A DNA stretch of 10,090 nucleotides, taken from NCBI GenBank assembly GCA_021805955.1, contig JAJZDO010000730.1:1-10090 (forward strand), written 5' to 3'. The notes beneath the pieces were generated by a model. That model was not told the DNA's origin. It worked only from the letters and a program-made list of their open reading frames with translations, and did not search any database. A program made the position numbers and the translations under genes. This stretch comes from Acidobacteriota bacterium (GTDB taxonomy: Bacteria; Acidobacteriota; Terriglobia; Terriglobales; Acidobacteriaceae). This document shows positions 1 to 7,633 of this stretch, piece after piece (position 1 is the first letter of the stretch; the number at the start of each line of letters is the position of its first letter).

Positions 1-122
1 GGCCGCAATTCCCCACGTATCACTGTCGCCCGAAATGCGTCGTAGATTTGCCGGTGCAGGGGAGTGGCAATCGTGCGGTCTATTGCGATAGCGGGGAGAA
101 TTCCGGACGCCACGCGTTTCAT
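1..122 (-). CDS. MocR/GntR-family PLP-dependent regulator, N-terminal fragment
   Basis: Only the first 40 residues are in the window; the gene runs off the left edge. Translating the minus strand from ATG at 122 gives a start like MKRVASGILPAIAIDR followed by PLHRQIYDAFRATVIRGELR. This matches the opening of MocR-type regulators: a short leader ending in an Asp-Arg pair, then the first helix of the GntR winged helix (PLxRQIYxxxRxxIxxGxL). Full MocR proteins are about 450-500 residues, with a DNA-binding head and a fold-type-I aminotransferase-like body that binds pyridoxal phosphate and senses amino compounds or PLP itself. The gene diverges from the TonB-dependent receptor operon, with 162 bases between the starts. 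There is no Shine-Dalgarno site upstream, and a -10-like box lies 7 bases before the ATG, so the mRNA may be leaderless. The effector cannot be predicted from this fragment. A plain GntR regulator without the aminotransferase body is possible but less likely given the leader. Confidence 0.8.
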   Translation of the reverse strand, partial: MKRVASGILPAIAIDRTIATPLHRQIYDAFRATVIRGELR

Positions 123-129
123 GCGGCCG

Positions 130-159
130 ATGCTAAGTGGTATTGCAAAACAGTGTCAA
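130..159 (-). promoter_or_regulatory. Candidate promoter of the MocR-type gene
   Basis: On the minus strand a perfect TTGACA (-35) lies at 159-154, followed by 18 bases and TAGCAT (-10, four of six consensus bases) at 135-130. The -10 box ends 7 bases before the ATG at 122-120. Transcription would therefore begin at or next to the start codon, consistent with the lack of a ribosome binding site. Both boxes overlap the AAGTGG repeats described separately, so self-repression by the encoded regulator is plausible. The boxes are seen; promoter activity is inferred. Confidence 0.5.
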
Positions 160-181
160 GTGGATATTGCAGTGGTCCACT
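135..181. promoter_or_regulatory. Repeated AGTGG motifs, candidate MocR operator
   Basis: Two near-identical direct repeats, AAGTGGTATTGC (135-146) and AAGTGGATATTGC (158-170), are followed immediately by a perfect 11-base palindrome AGTGGTCCACT (171-181). A looser copy, GATATCGCACTG, lies at 184-195. The TATTGC ends of the two direct repeats are 24 bases apart, just over two helical turns. Repeat 1 sits in the spacer and touches the -10 box of the MocR promoter, and repeat 2 overlaps its -35 box. The palindrome lies where a -35 box would be expected for the receptor operon. MocR regulators of the GabR/PdxR/TauR kind are known to bind direct or mixed repeats in divergent promoter regions, so this is the best operator candidate here. 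That binding is inferred. Confidence 0.5.
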
Positions 182-193
182 CTGATATCGCAC

Positions 194-199
194 TGTAAT
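194..199 (+). promoter_or_regulatory. Candidate -10 box of the receptor operon
   Basis: TGTAAT matches the TATAAT consensus at five of six positions. With a 17-base spacer the -35 box would be at 171-176, which is AGTGGT and not consensus; this is part of the AGTGGTCCACT palindrome. A -10 box without a -35 box but with a protein-binding motif in its place suggests activator dependence. The leader would be about 80 bases up to the ATG at 285. This is weak evidence from the sequence alone. Confidence 0.3.
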
Positions 200-270
200 G
201 AAAAGACTGCATCGACCTTCAGGATGCAGAAAAGTCCCCTGATTGTTCAAGAGAACGCATCGCTTGGCTG

Positions 271-275
271 GGAGG
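271..275 (+). promoter_or_regulatory. Ribosome binding site fixing the receptor start
   Basis: GGAGG lies 9 bases before ATG 285. The same reading frame is open upstream to a TTG at 243, but that codon has no comparable site, and the 14 extra residues would add a charged stretch ahead of a normal signal peptide. The ATG at 285 is therefore preferred. Confidence 0.7.
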
Positions 276-284
276 CCAGTGACC

Positions 285-3200
285 ATGACGTTTCGCTTTA
301 TACAAAGATGGAAAAATCCACGCCGACGGTTTGCAGCTGCCTTGTTCTCGACGATCGCCGTAATTCTGCTGATGCAGCCTTCGGGATGGCCACAAACCGC
401 CGTCACCGGCTCTATCAATGGCACCGTCACAGATTCCACGGGAGCGGTTGTTCCGAACGCCGCAGTGGTCCTTAAAGACACTGCGACCGGGGCGGTCACA
501 AACGTTACGACCAACGGCCAGGGGTTCTTTACTGCACCCTTTCTAAAACCGGACGTATTCGACGTATCTGCGACCGCACCCGGACTGCAATCCACGACGA
601 CCTCCATCCAGGTGCTGACCGGACAACAGTCGCTTGTCAAGGTCACGCTGTCCCCTAACGCCAGCGCCCAGACTGTCCAGGTAAGCGCTAACAACGCCCA
701 ATTGATTGATACCCAAAGTGCAAACCTGACGACCACTTTTACCACGAAACAATTCGAGAACCTACCGATGCCCGGCGGTGACATTACAACCATCGCCTAC
801 ACACTGCCTGGGGTAGTTGCGAATGCCGGTATGGGTGGATACGGAAATTTCAGTTCCGATGGTTTACCTGGAACTTCTAATCTTGTCATCATTAACGGCT
901 CAGACGACAATGACCCATTTCTCAACGTAAATAATTCCGGTTCATCGAATCTGACCCTAGGTCAATACGAAATCGCGCAGGCAGCGGTCGTGCAGAACGG
1001 ATATAGCGCACAATATGGCCGCCAGGCGGGTGCCATCGAAACCTACACCACCAAGTCAGGCACAAACCGGATCCATGGGTTGTTGTATTACAGCTACAAC
1101 AGCTCTGGTCTCAATGCAAACGACTTCTTCAATAAGCAAGCAGGCAATGGCAGACCGAAGGCAGTATCTAATCAATATGCCGCCCAGATCGGCGGCCCCA
1201 TCAGGCATGACAAACTTTTCTGGTTCGTGGATACAGAGGGCATCCGCTATGTTCTGCCGACGGGCAGTTTCCTAAATTTTCCGACGGCCGCTTTGCAGAA
1301 CACAATTTTGAATACTGTGCCGGGCGGAGCTACTGGTGCCGGCGCCGCACTCTACGGCCAGATGTTCAAGACGCTAAACAGCGCCCCATCTGCAGCCACT
1401 GCAACACCTGTCACCACGGGCGCCGGACCTTTTCAGGACCTATCGGGAGCACTCGGCTGTGGCAGCGTAGCGGGAACGCCGGTCTACGGTAATCCGAACG
1501 AATATTTTGGTAGCGTACCGAAAGGAGCTTCGGGATCTGCCGTTGCGATACCCTGCGTTAAGGCAACATTTGCTAATGCTGAGAATCTGAACCGCGAGTG
1601 GCTCGCGGCAGGCCGGTTTGACTGGAATGTCAGCGACAAGCATAAGATTTTCGCACGCGTCACTGATGACCAGGGACGGCAACCTACATTTACCAGCGAG
1701 ATTAATCCGCTGCTCGATACGCAGAGTATTCAACCGACTTATACTGGTCAATTGAATGATACGTACAGCTTCACGCCAAATGTGGTCAATCAGCTCATCC
1801 TGACGGGCGAATACTATTCGGCCATCTTTGAACCAGCCAATATCCCGGCATCTCTCGCAGCAAGCCCGACCGCTTTCCTTGAATCGAACGACGCGGGGAC
1901 GAATTCCGCACCGGGCTTCGGGCAAACAGGTACCGGCGATGGGAGCATCATCGGGCTTGAGTGGAATGCTTATCCGCAGGGCCGCAATGTTACTCAATAT
2001 CAGATTGTGGACGATGTCTCCTGGCTGAAAGGTAACCATACTCTTAAGTTTGGCGGAAACTTCAAAAGAGATGACGTTACCGATATTGGGAACCAGGCGA
2101 ATACTTTGGGCGGATTTTACAACTTCAACAATGCTGCCGACTTTGCTGGTGGCAGCTTGCCGGGTACCGCGAATTCTTTCTTCGTGCAAAACTTCACGAA
2201 CGTTCCCAGCGCTCACTCCGCCTTGTATAACCTGGGAATCTATGCGCAGGATGAGTGGAGAGCCAAGCCGAATCTGCTGATCGATTACGGAGCACGTATC
2301 GATCGCAATGGAAATCCAGCCTGCACGACAAACTGCTTTTCTCACTTGAATGGCGTATTCCCGCTCAGCGGCGCGACTCTCAACACGCCGTACAATCAAT
2401 CCATTTCCGTTGGTCATCGGGGCGCATTTCCAGCGATCGAGAAGGCGATCATCCAGCCGCGTCTCGGATTTAACTGGGATACCAAGGGCGATGGGAACAC
2501 TGTCATACGCGGCGGTATCGGACTATTTGCCGACGAATTCCCGGCGTTGGTTATCGCCAGTCTGTACAACAGCTTTCCGAACAGCTTCTTTCCCGCCATT
2601 CTCGCAGGCAACGTAGCCCAAGGACCAGGGAGCGCGCCAGCAGCGGGTGCAGCGTCCTTTGCAGCGGTCAACTCGGGATTTTCGACAGGTGGGTCCTATA
2701 ATTCGATCGCTGCTTCGCTGCCGCCAAGCGTTCCATTCAGTCCGCCAGGATATTTCAGCACAACCCAGACCTTCCACTCGCCCCGTTATCTGGAATACAG
2801 CCTGCAAATCCAGCGGCAACTGCGGGCAACGGATGCCATCATCCTCTCCTACGCCGGCAACCACGGATACGACCTGGCGATCCTTAATCCGAATGAAAAT
2901 CAGCAGTTTGCCGGCACCCTGTACAGTCTTCCAGATGTTACAACGCGTAATCCTTACCCCGGATTCCAATATCTGCCGGCGTCCTCTCCCGATCCCCGCT
3001 TCTCACAGGTCCAGACGGTTCACAATAATGCTAAATCCAATTACAACGGCTTGATGCTTCAATACAAACACTTCGACCATCATGGCCTCGCGCTTGATGC
3101 CTCCTATACCTACTCTCATGCCCTCGATGACATTTCTAATACATCTGGCCTGGTCTTCAATGGAAATGCCCTCTCGAGCCAAATTACACCCATCAGTCCG

Positions 3201-3890
3201 TCGCTGCTGATGTATTCCAACTCAGACTATGACATTCGCAACAATCTCACCCTGGACTTCACCTACACGGAACCATATCGCTTTGCAAATAGGCTCGAAG
3301 ATTTAGGCTTGGGTGGATGGACGGTGGCGACGAAGGCGTATTGGCGCAGTGGTGAGCCATTCAGTGTGATTAACGCCAATGCCGAAGGAAGCATTAGCAA
3401 CGGAACGGGAGCAAATACTGTACTGGCCGACGTACTCAATAATAGCTTTAACCATAAGTGCAATTCATATTCGTCGCCTTGCTTTCAGACTCCTGGACTA
3501 TTCAATGGCGCGGGAGTGACGGCGGTCTACAATAAGGCCGGTGTATTTCAGGGTACGACTCCCATCGGGCCAGAGACCAACCCGGTTCCCCAGTTGAATT
3601 TCGGAAACGTTCCACGCAACGCATTCTACGGACCGCACTACACCGATGTTGATCTGAGCGTTTACAAAGAAGTCGTCCGCATGAGCGCCGCGCAGTTTCA
3701 GGTGGGAGTACAAGCCTACAATGTGCTAAATCATGTGAACTTTGCCTTCCCGCTAAACAACGCATCCAATCTTGAAACACTGGGTCACATTCATGGTGAT
3801 ATTTCGCCGCCGACCAGCCCATATGGATCATTTCAACAATCCGTGGTTTCCGGCAGGGTGTTGGTCGTCCAAGGACGATTGACATTCTGA
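285..3890 (+). CDS. TonB-dependent receptor, carboxypeptidase-regulatory-like (Oar-type)
   Basis: This is a 1,201-residue outer-membrane receptor that should import a ligand with energy from TonB-ExbBD. The signal peptide has a basic n-region (KNPRRR, 10-15) and a hydrophobic core to about 31, with cleavage probably near 37. A carboxypeptidase-regulatory-like beta-sandwich follows at about 43-122 (GTVTDSTGAVVPNAAVVL). The plug is at about 150-265, containing FENLPMPGGD and the typical end NGYSAQYGRQAGAIETYTTK then SGTN. The rest is a beta-barrel rich in Asn, Tyr and aromatic strands, ending GRLTF; a terminal Phe is the usual signal for the BAM machinery. Length and layout match the large receptor family expanded in Acidobacteriota, named after Oar of Myxococcus. 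I see no clear TonB box. It heads an apparent operon with a MerR-like regulator 32 bases downstream and faces a MocR-type gene. The ligand is unknown; glycans, peptides or siderophores are all possible. Confidence 0.93.
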   Translation: MTFRFIQRWKNPRRRFAAALFSTIAVILLMQPSGWPQTAVTGSINGTVTDSTGAVVPNAAVVLKDTATGAVTNVTTNGQGFFTAPFLKPDVFDVSATAPGLQSTTTSIQVLTGQQSLVKVTLSPNASAQTVQVSANNAQLIDTQSANLTTTFTTKQFENLPMPGGDITTIAYTLPGVVANAGMGGYGNFSSDGLPGTSNLVIINGSDDNDPFLNVNNSGSSNLTLGQYEIAQAAVVQNGYSAQYGRQAGAIETYTTKSGTNRIHGLLYYSYNSSGLNANDFFNKQAGNGRPKAVSNQYAAQIGGPIRHDKLFWFVDTEGIRYVLPTGSFLNFPTAALQNTILNTVPGGATGAGAALYGQMFKTLNSAPSAATATPVTTGAGPFQDLSGALGCGSVAGTPVYGNPNEYFGSVPKGASGSAVAIPCVKATFANAENLNREWLAAGRFDWNVSDKHKIFARVTDDQGRQPTFTSEINPLLDTQSIQPTYTGQLNDTYSFTPNVVNQLILTGEYYSAIFEPANIPASLAASPTAFLESNDAGTNSAPGFGQTGTGDGSIIGLEWNAYPQGRNVTQYQIVDDVSWLKGNHTLKFGGNFKRDDVTDIGNQANTLGGFYNFNNAADFAGGSLPGTANSFFVQNFTNVPSAHSALYNLGIYAQDEWRAKPNLLIDYGARIDRNGNPACTTNCFSHLNGVFPLSGATLNTPYNQSISVGHRGAFPAIEKAIIQPRLGFNWDTKGDGNTVIRGGIGLFADEFPALVIASLYNSFPNSFFPAILAGNVAQGPGSAPAAGAASFAAVNSGFSTGGSYNSIAASLPPSVPFSPPGYFSTTQTFHSPRYLEYSLQIQRQLRATDAIILSYAGNHGYDLAILNPNENQQFAGTLYSLPDVTTRNPYPGFQYLPASSPDPRFSQVQTVHNNAKSNYNGLMLQYKHFDHHGLALDASYTYSHALDDISNTSGLVFNGNALSSQITPISPSLLMYSNSDYDIRNNLTLDFTYTEPYRFANRLEDLGLGGWTVATKAYWRSGEPFSVINANAEGSISNGTGANTVLADVLNNSFNHKCNSYSSPCFQTPGLFNGAGVTAVYNKAGVFQGTTPIGPETNPVPQLNFGNVPRNAFYGPHYTDVDLSVYKEVVRMSAAQFQVGVQAYNVLNHVNFAFPLNNASNLETLGHIHGDISPPTSPYGSFQQSVVSGRVLVVQGRLTF

Positions 3891-3922
3891 TCTCTACTAC
3901 ATGCAGTCGAGGCAAAACCGCC

Positions 3923-4390
3923 ATGTCCGATTCCTGCGCGACAATGAACTGCAGGGCGAGCGCGATTTCCCAAGTATGCGAGATTGACAAGCAATTACTA
4001 CGCCGATACCGTCGTCTGGAATTGTTGCAGCCTCGGGCCATATGTCCTGATGGTCAACGAGCGTACTCTCGCAACGACCTTATTCGTCTCGAGCGCCTTT
4101 CGTTCCTGCAGATGATTGGTCTCTCACGGGCGGAGATCCATGATTGCCTGCTACAGGAGATTGATTTGGCGGCCGAACTTCGATTGCAGCGCGATATAGT
4201 CATCGAAAAGCGCCGCCGTCTCAATCACCTTATTCACTGGATTGAATATGCGGAACAAGTAAACCGCGATCCGGACTCAGGGGATTGGTGCTACCTCGGC
4301 AGTGTTGTTGGATCGATTCGAAATTCCAACGATTTCCGCGACTTCAAGCAGCTCTATGTGCAGCGCAAACATTCTTCACTCTCACGATGA
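3923..4390 (+). CDS. MerR-like transcriptional regulator
   Basis: This is a 155-residue protein with an N-terminal MerR-type winged helix at about 12-77. The LLRRYRRLELLQP stretch (25-37) matches the LRyYexxGLLxP signature, followed by GQRAYSRNDLIRL (44-56) and a second helical pair FLQMIGLSRAEIHDCL (61-76). A basic, heptad-like helix at about 80-112 should form the antiparallel dimer coil. The C-terminal tail of about 40 residues is short, with no TipA-type ligand domain and no paired Cys metal site; the single late Cys is near 142. Start ATG 3923 has GAGG 10 bases upstream. The first helix is a weak match to the family, and the extra N-terminal residues (MSDSCATMNC) contain two Cys, so ATG 3944 is an alternative start. 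It lies between the receptor and the DUF1223 gene with almost no gaps, suggesting co-transcription. HspR-like repressors share the same motif, so repressor or activator cannot be decided. Confidence 0.75.
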   Translation: MSDSCATMNCRASAISQVCEIDKQLLRRYRRLELLQPRAICPDGQRAYSRNDLIRLERLSFLQMIGLSRAEIHDCLLQEIDLAAELRLQRDIVIEKRRRLNHLIHWIEYAEQVNRDPDSGDWCYLGSVVGSIRNSNDFRDFKQLYVQRKHSSLSR

Positions 4391-4396
4391 GAACTC

Positions 4397-5218
4397 ATGC
4401 TAAGTGGCGTCAAAAATAGAATTGTTGCGGCCATTGCTCGAGATATTTCCTCTAGCGCAGCAGTATTCGCCATCTGTTGTTTTATATTTTCCGTCACAGC
4501 TAAGAGCGGCGCACAGGTAAGCGGGAAAACGCCTATTTTCGTAGAATTGTTTACCTCCGAGGGGTGCTCATCCTGCCCTCCTGCCGATAAATATATTGCG
4601 ACACTGGATACCATCCAGCCAATTCCGTCGGCGCAGTTCATCGTCCTTAGCGAGCACGTGACGTACTTCAATCATGAGGGCTGGATTGATCCATACTCCC
4701 TGCAATCCATCACGGAACGACAAGATGCATACGTGCACGCGATGCATTTGAAGGAGCCGTATACGCCACAGGTCATCGTCAACGGAGACCGCGTGCTGCC
4801 ACTTGACGATGCCCCAAAAGCGCGCGACATATTCGAAGAGGCAACCACCACGCACACAGTCCCCATTGTTCTATCTCCTGTCATGGCTAATGCCGCGGAT
4901 AAGAAACGCTTCCGTCTTCATGTCTCGATTGTCGGTAGTGCTGTCCAGAAGCCTGCGGGAGTCTACGTCGCGGTGGCACTCAATCACGCCAAGTCTTTCG
5001 TTGGTGCCGGCGAAAATGAGGGACGGTCACTATCCCATGTTGCCGTCTTGCAGTCGATGACCAAAGTCGGGGAAGTGAAACCGGGAGAGCCCTTCAGCCG
5101 CGAAATATCGGTCAAAGTCCAGACAAAGAATGCTGCTCAGGCGACTCGACTCATTGTTTTCATTCAGACTCCTGGACCCGGAAAAGTGCTCGGCGCTGCA
5201 ATGATGGCTGTACATTGA
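4397..5218 (+). CDS. DUF1223 secreted thioredoxin-fold protein
   Basis: This is a 273-residue exported protein of the DUF1223 family, whose biochemical role is not established; the fold is thioredoxin-like. A signal peptide has basic residues up to 15, a hydrophobic core at about 20-35 and probable cleavage after SGA at 39. The family hallmark is VELFTSEGCSSCPPAD (49-64), which holds a CxxC pair at Cys57 and Cys60. Other recognised blocks are LSEHVTYFNHEGWIDPYS, a TPQVIVNGD-type strand before a cis-proline-like position, and GAGENEGRSLSH in the C-terminal half. The CxxC supports a periplasmic thiol-redox or metal-handling role, which is inferred. Its ATG is 6 bases after the MerR-like stop, with only a weak GATGAG site, so it may depend on translational coupling. 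It precedes a DoxX-like membrane protein; DoxX-type proteins have been linked to redox partners in other bacteria. Confidence 0.88.
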   Translation: MLSGVKNRIVAAIARDISSSAAVFAICCFIFSVTAKSGAQVSGKTPIFVELFTSEGCSSCPPADKYIATLDTIQPIPSAQFIVLSEHVTYFNHEGWIDPYSLQSITERQDAYVHAMHLKEPYTPQVIVNGDRVLPLDDAPKARDIFEEATTTHTVPIVLSPVMANAADKKRFRLHVSIVGSAVQKPAGVYVAVALNHAKSFVGAGENEGRSLSHVAVLQSMTKVGEVKPGEPFSREISVKVQTKNAAQATRLIVFIQTPGPGKVLGAAMMAVH

Positions 5219-5274
5219 GCGACGTGTGAAAGTGACGACTAGGTGATAATAAGTTGAGATAAGTAAGGATCCGT

Positions 5275-6162
5275 ATGAAGTCTGAACAGGCGATGATTTG
5301 CGCCATTGTGGGTGGGATATTCTTGCTCGCTGGCATCCGGGTCTCGTTGCGGAAGTCTGAGGTGCTCCCGCCACTCGATCGCTGGTGCGCCTTCGGGGTT
5401 CCGTTAGTCGCTGCTGCGCTCGCCGCGTTCGGTATGCAACACCTGCTGGCCGCGCGTCTTCTCGTCGAAGTAGTTCCCGTCTGGATGCCCGCGCGCCTGT
5501 TCTGGGTCTATTTCGTGGGTGCCGCGCTATTGGCTGCCGCGCTCAGCTTCGCGCTGCAAAAAGCTCTATGGATTTCGGCCCCTTTTCTGGCACTACTGTT
5601 TGTTATTCTCGCGCTGTCGATCGATCTGCCTAGTGCGATCGCCGAACCGTACCAATGGATCGGCTGGTCAATGGTTTTGCGTGAGCTTTCATACGCAGCT
5701 GGAGCTGTCGCCATCTTTTCCTCGGCTTGTGAGCGTGTGCGAGATTCTCACGCTGGCTATATTTTTACCGTAGCGCGATGGACGATCATTGCGGCGGTTT
5801 TCTACTTTTGCCTGGAGCAGACGCTATCTCCTCAATACTCCCCTGGTGTTCCAGACCTGCTGATGACTCCTGCCTGGGTCCCTGCGCCGCGACTGCTAAC
5901 ACATCTCTCCGGTATTGTTTTTCTGATCTCCGGCGTGCTCCTTATCACTAACAGATATCTTACCCTGGCCGTGGTACTAGGCGGGGCTTGGATGGTGTTC
6001 CTCACTCTGACGGTCTATGTCCCGACAGTGTTCATTGAATTCGGGGGTGCCCGATCTATTGAGGGCGTCGATTTTGTCTATGACACAATACTTTTCGGGG
6101 GCACAATGTTACTTTTAGGTTTTGCCTCGCCGCGATACAAAAGAAATCCTGGAATATTGTGA
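5275..6162 (+). CDS. DoxX-like polytopic membrane protein, duplicated
   Basis: This is a 295-residue integral membrane protein with about eight hydrophobic segments, near 6-25, 38-58, 75-94, 100-118, 134-151, 166-180, 207-225 and 229-253, plus a last one at 268-284. The motif VPVWMPARLFWVYFVGAALL (67-86) is of the DoxX type (xPxWxPxxxxxxxxxGxxL). A second copy, TPAWVPAPRLLTHLSGIVFL (198-217), starts a similar block, so the protein appears to be two four-helix DoxX-like units in tandem, not one. Proteins of the DoxX superfamily are poorly defined; some are parts of quinone oxidases or thiosulfate:quinone oxidoreductase. A TAAGGA ribosome binding site lies 5 bases before the ATG. The 56-base gap after the DUF1223 gene holds no terminator that I can see, so it is probably the last gene of the receptor operon. 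No catalytic residues are recognised and the function is unknown. Confidence 0.75.
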   Translation: MKSEQAMICAIVGGIFLLAGIRVSLRKSEVLPPLDRWCAFGVPLVAAALAAFGMQHLLAARLLVEVVPVWMPARLFWVYFVGAALLAAALSFALQKALWISAPFLALLFVILALSIDLPSAIAEPYQWIGWSMVLRELSYAAGAVAIFSSACERVRDSHAGYIFTVARWTIIAAVFYFCLEQTLSPQYSPGVPDLLMTPAWVPAPRLLTHLSGIVFLISGVLLITNRYLTLAVVLGGAWMVFLTLTVYVPTVFIEFGGARSIEGVDFVYDTILFGGTMLLLGFASPRYKRNPGIL

Positions 6163-6430
6163 CATCTCCGGATTACCTTTATTTCAATAACCATGATGAG
6201 ATTTCCGCCGTCGGTGTAGTTTCCCCGTATGCGATACGCGTACCATGGCCACGGCAGACTGGCATGTTGAGCACTTTGGTTCTTCCAAGAAAGTTTACGC
6301 TTCAGACATAGGACGACTTAGGACAGAACTGGGCGCAGGCGCTTCAGGTTCCCCGCAACCAATGGGTAATACGATCGCGTCTCACTTGTTTTCGTTCTCG
6401 CCAGTCAAAGCCGCTCGATGAACGAGGGAT
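6163..6430. other. Convergent intergenic region, no clear gene
   Basis: This is the 268-base gap between the plus-strand operon and the minus-strand regulator-like gene. I found no strong Rho-independent terminator with a T-tract on either strand. A short perfect hairpin CGTAT-GCG-ATACG lies at 6226-6238, and a four-pair stem CTCG-ATGAA-CGAG lies just beyond the minus-strand stop (near 6414-6426). Both are too small to call as terminators. A 58-codon plus-strand reading frame (6245-6421) has no ribosome binding site and no recognisable motif. Confidence 0.5.
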
Positions 6431-7627
6431 TTATTCCGACCAGAAATGGGTTGCAACCACCGACGGGCCAACGATCGTCGTTCCGACCACAGCCACGTGG
6501 ACGACGGCCGGGAAGTTTTTTGGGCGCCAGTCTTTTGGAGCGTGTTCGAGCAATTTTGAGAAGAGGGATTCCTCCACCATGTAGCGCGCGGCGGCCAAGG
6601 TTCCAAAGGTTGTCACGCCCGTAGCAATCAGAACGGTTTGACCCACACTATTGTCGAAATAACGAGTGACGATGCCGTAATCCTCGTCGCCGAAGAAGCC
6701 ATTCGCTCGAACCACCGGCCCCCAGATGTGACCGTTTGCTGTATCACAGACGGAAATCGCCTGATGCTGATCGCTCTGCTCCACGAGGGAAAACCGGAAT
6801 TGCTTATTGAGGCGCCGTCGCCAGCCTGAGATGAAGCCACTCAGCAGCAGGGTCGGCTGTTCACACATCTGCGGATACGTGAGCTCCTCGCCAATACGCA
6901 TCTCATAGGGATATTTATGCCGAGCGATGAAGGCGACTACTTCCGTTGCAGCTCTCGCTGCACCCAGGCCGACACGGTCGGTGATCTGTCCGGTTTCCGT
7001 CGTCAGAATTGGGATGGAAAGGATCAGAGGTTTTCCGGTGTCGAAGACGGGCTTCCAAAGGTAGTCGAGCGAGTTGTCGCGGAGATCATTTCTGAACGGG
7101 TACAGCGCGGTAGCCGTGGCGGCGGTAACAGCAGCGCCCGTCGCCAGCAGCCGCCGCCGTGACCACTGGTCGGGTGGTGGTTCAGCGCGAGACATGTTCG
7201 CAGCTAACTGGGGAACCGGTAACGGGTGAACCGGCGCCTTGAGAATGGGGGGAGATGGAACCACTGGCGCGTCAGCAATGACGGGCGGGTCGTTTTCGGT
7301 GATGACGATGCGGGGGATGTATGCCCCTACAGGGAGTTCAATGCGCATCGGGAAATCAGAGTTGGCGGCGTAGAACTCGTCGAGACGTTTTCGCACCTCG
7401 CGGGCGCGCACGCGGACAATCGAGTCCTCGCCGGGCTCGAAGTTGACGCCCTTCCCGAAAACCTCAGCGGCGATGGTGCGCTCTTTCAGGAATTCGCTGC
7501 GGCCTGCCAGTGTTTCTAGAACGACAAAGCGCAGGAAGTCGCGGCACTTAGGGCTCGGTGAGAAGATGGAGCTGGCTAAAATGTCTTCCAGATGCGCGTG
7601 TGCACTCTTTGGAAGTGACGTTAACAC
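6431..7627 (-). CDS. Membrane-anchored regulator-like protein, acidobacterial family
   Basis: From GTG 7627 this is a 398-residue protein. Residues about 12-107 form a helical domain (HLEDILASSIF, CRDFLRFVVLETLAG, LKERTIAAEVFG, EDSIVRVRAREVRKRL) ending in a short beta part, LPVGAYIPRI. I recognise this domain from many acidobacterial proteins, where it precedes a membrane segment and TolB, TPR or other sensor parts; DNA binding is suspected but not shown. A Pro-rich linker (112-155) leads to SRRRLL and a single hydrophobic segment (about 160-178). The remaining 220 residues should be outside the cytoplasm, ending with LIATGVTTFGTLAAARYM and a final ATHFW block typical of an uncharacterised acidobacterial domain. 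The frame is open upstream to TTG 7711 and ATGs at 7666 and 7651, but the GTG start fits the domain edge and the extended -10 box 6 bases before it. If the longer start were used, the promoter would lie inside the gene. Confidence 0.72.
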   Translation of the reverse strand: MLTSLPKSAHAHLEDILASSIFSPSPKCRDFLRFVVLETLAGRSEFLKERTIAAEVFGKGVNFEPGEDSIVRVRAREVRKRLDEFYAANSDFPMRIELPVGAYIPRIVITENDPPVIADAPVVPSPPILKAPVHPLPVPQLAANMSRAEPPPDQWSRRRLLATGAAVTAATATALYPFRNDLRDNSLDYLWKPVFDTGKPLILSIPILTTETGQITDRVGLGAARAATEVVAFIARHKYPYEMRIGEELTYPQMCEQPTLLLSGFISGWRRRLNKQFRFSLVEQSDQHQAISVCDTANGHIWGPVVRANGFFGDEDYGIVTRYFDNSVGQTVLIATGVTTFGTLAAARYMVEESLFSKLLEHAPKDWRPKNFPAVVHVAVVGTTIVGPSVVATHFWSE

Positions 7628-7633
7628 GCGGCG

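Noticed and set aside
243..284. TTG 243 as the receptor start
   Set aside because: The strong GGAGG at 271-275 and a standard signal peptide both favour ATG 285.
119..793. 224-codon open frame on the minus strand
   Set aside because: It lies antisense to the receptor's signal peptide and regulatory domain, shows no family motif, and runs through the divergent promoter region.
1440..2417. 325-codon open frame on the minus strand inside the receptor gene
   Set aside because: It is long but is the complement of well-conserved receptor coding sequence, has no recognisable domain and no ribosome binding site.
6226..6238. CGTAT-GCG-ATACG hairpin as a terminator
   Set aside because: The stem is only five pairs with no T-tract, so it cannot be called a terminator.
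6245..6421. 58-codon plus-strand frame in the convergent gap
   Set aside because: It has no ribosome binding site, no motif and no sign of expression context; it would also run into the minus-strand gene's 3' side.
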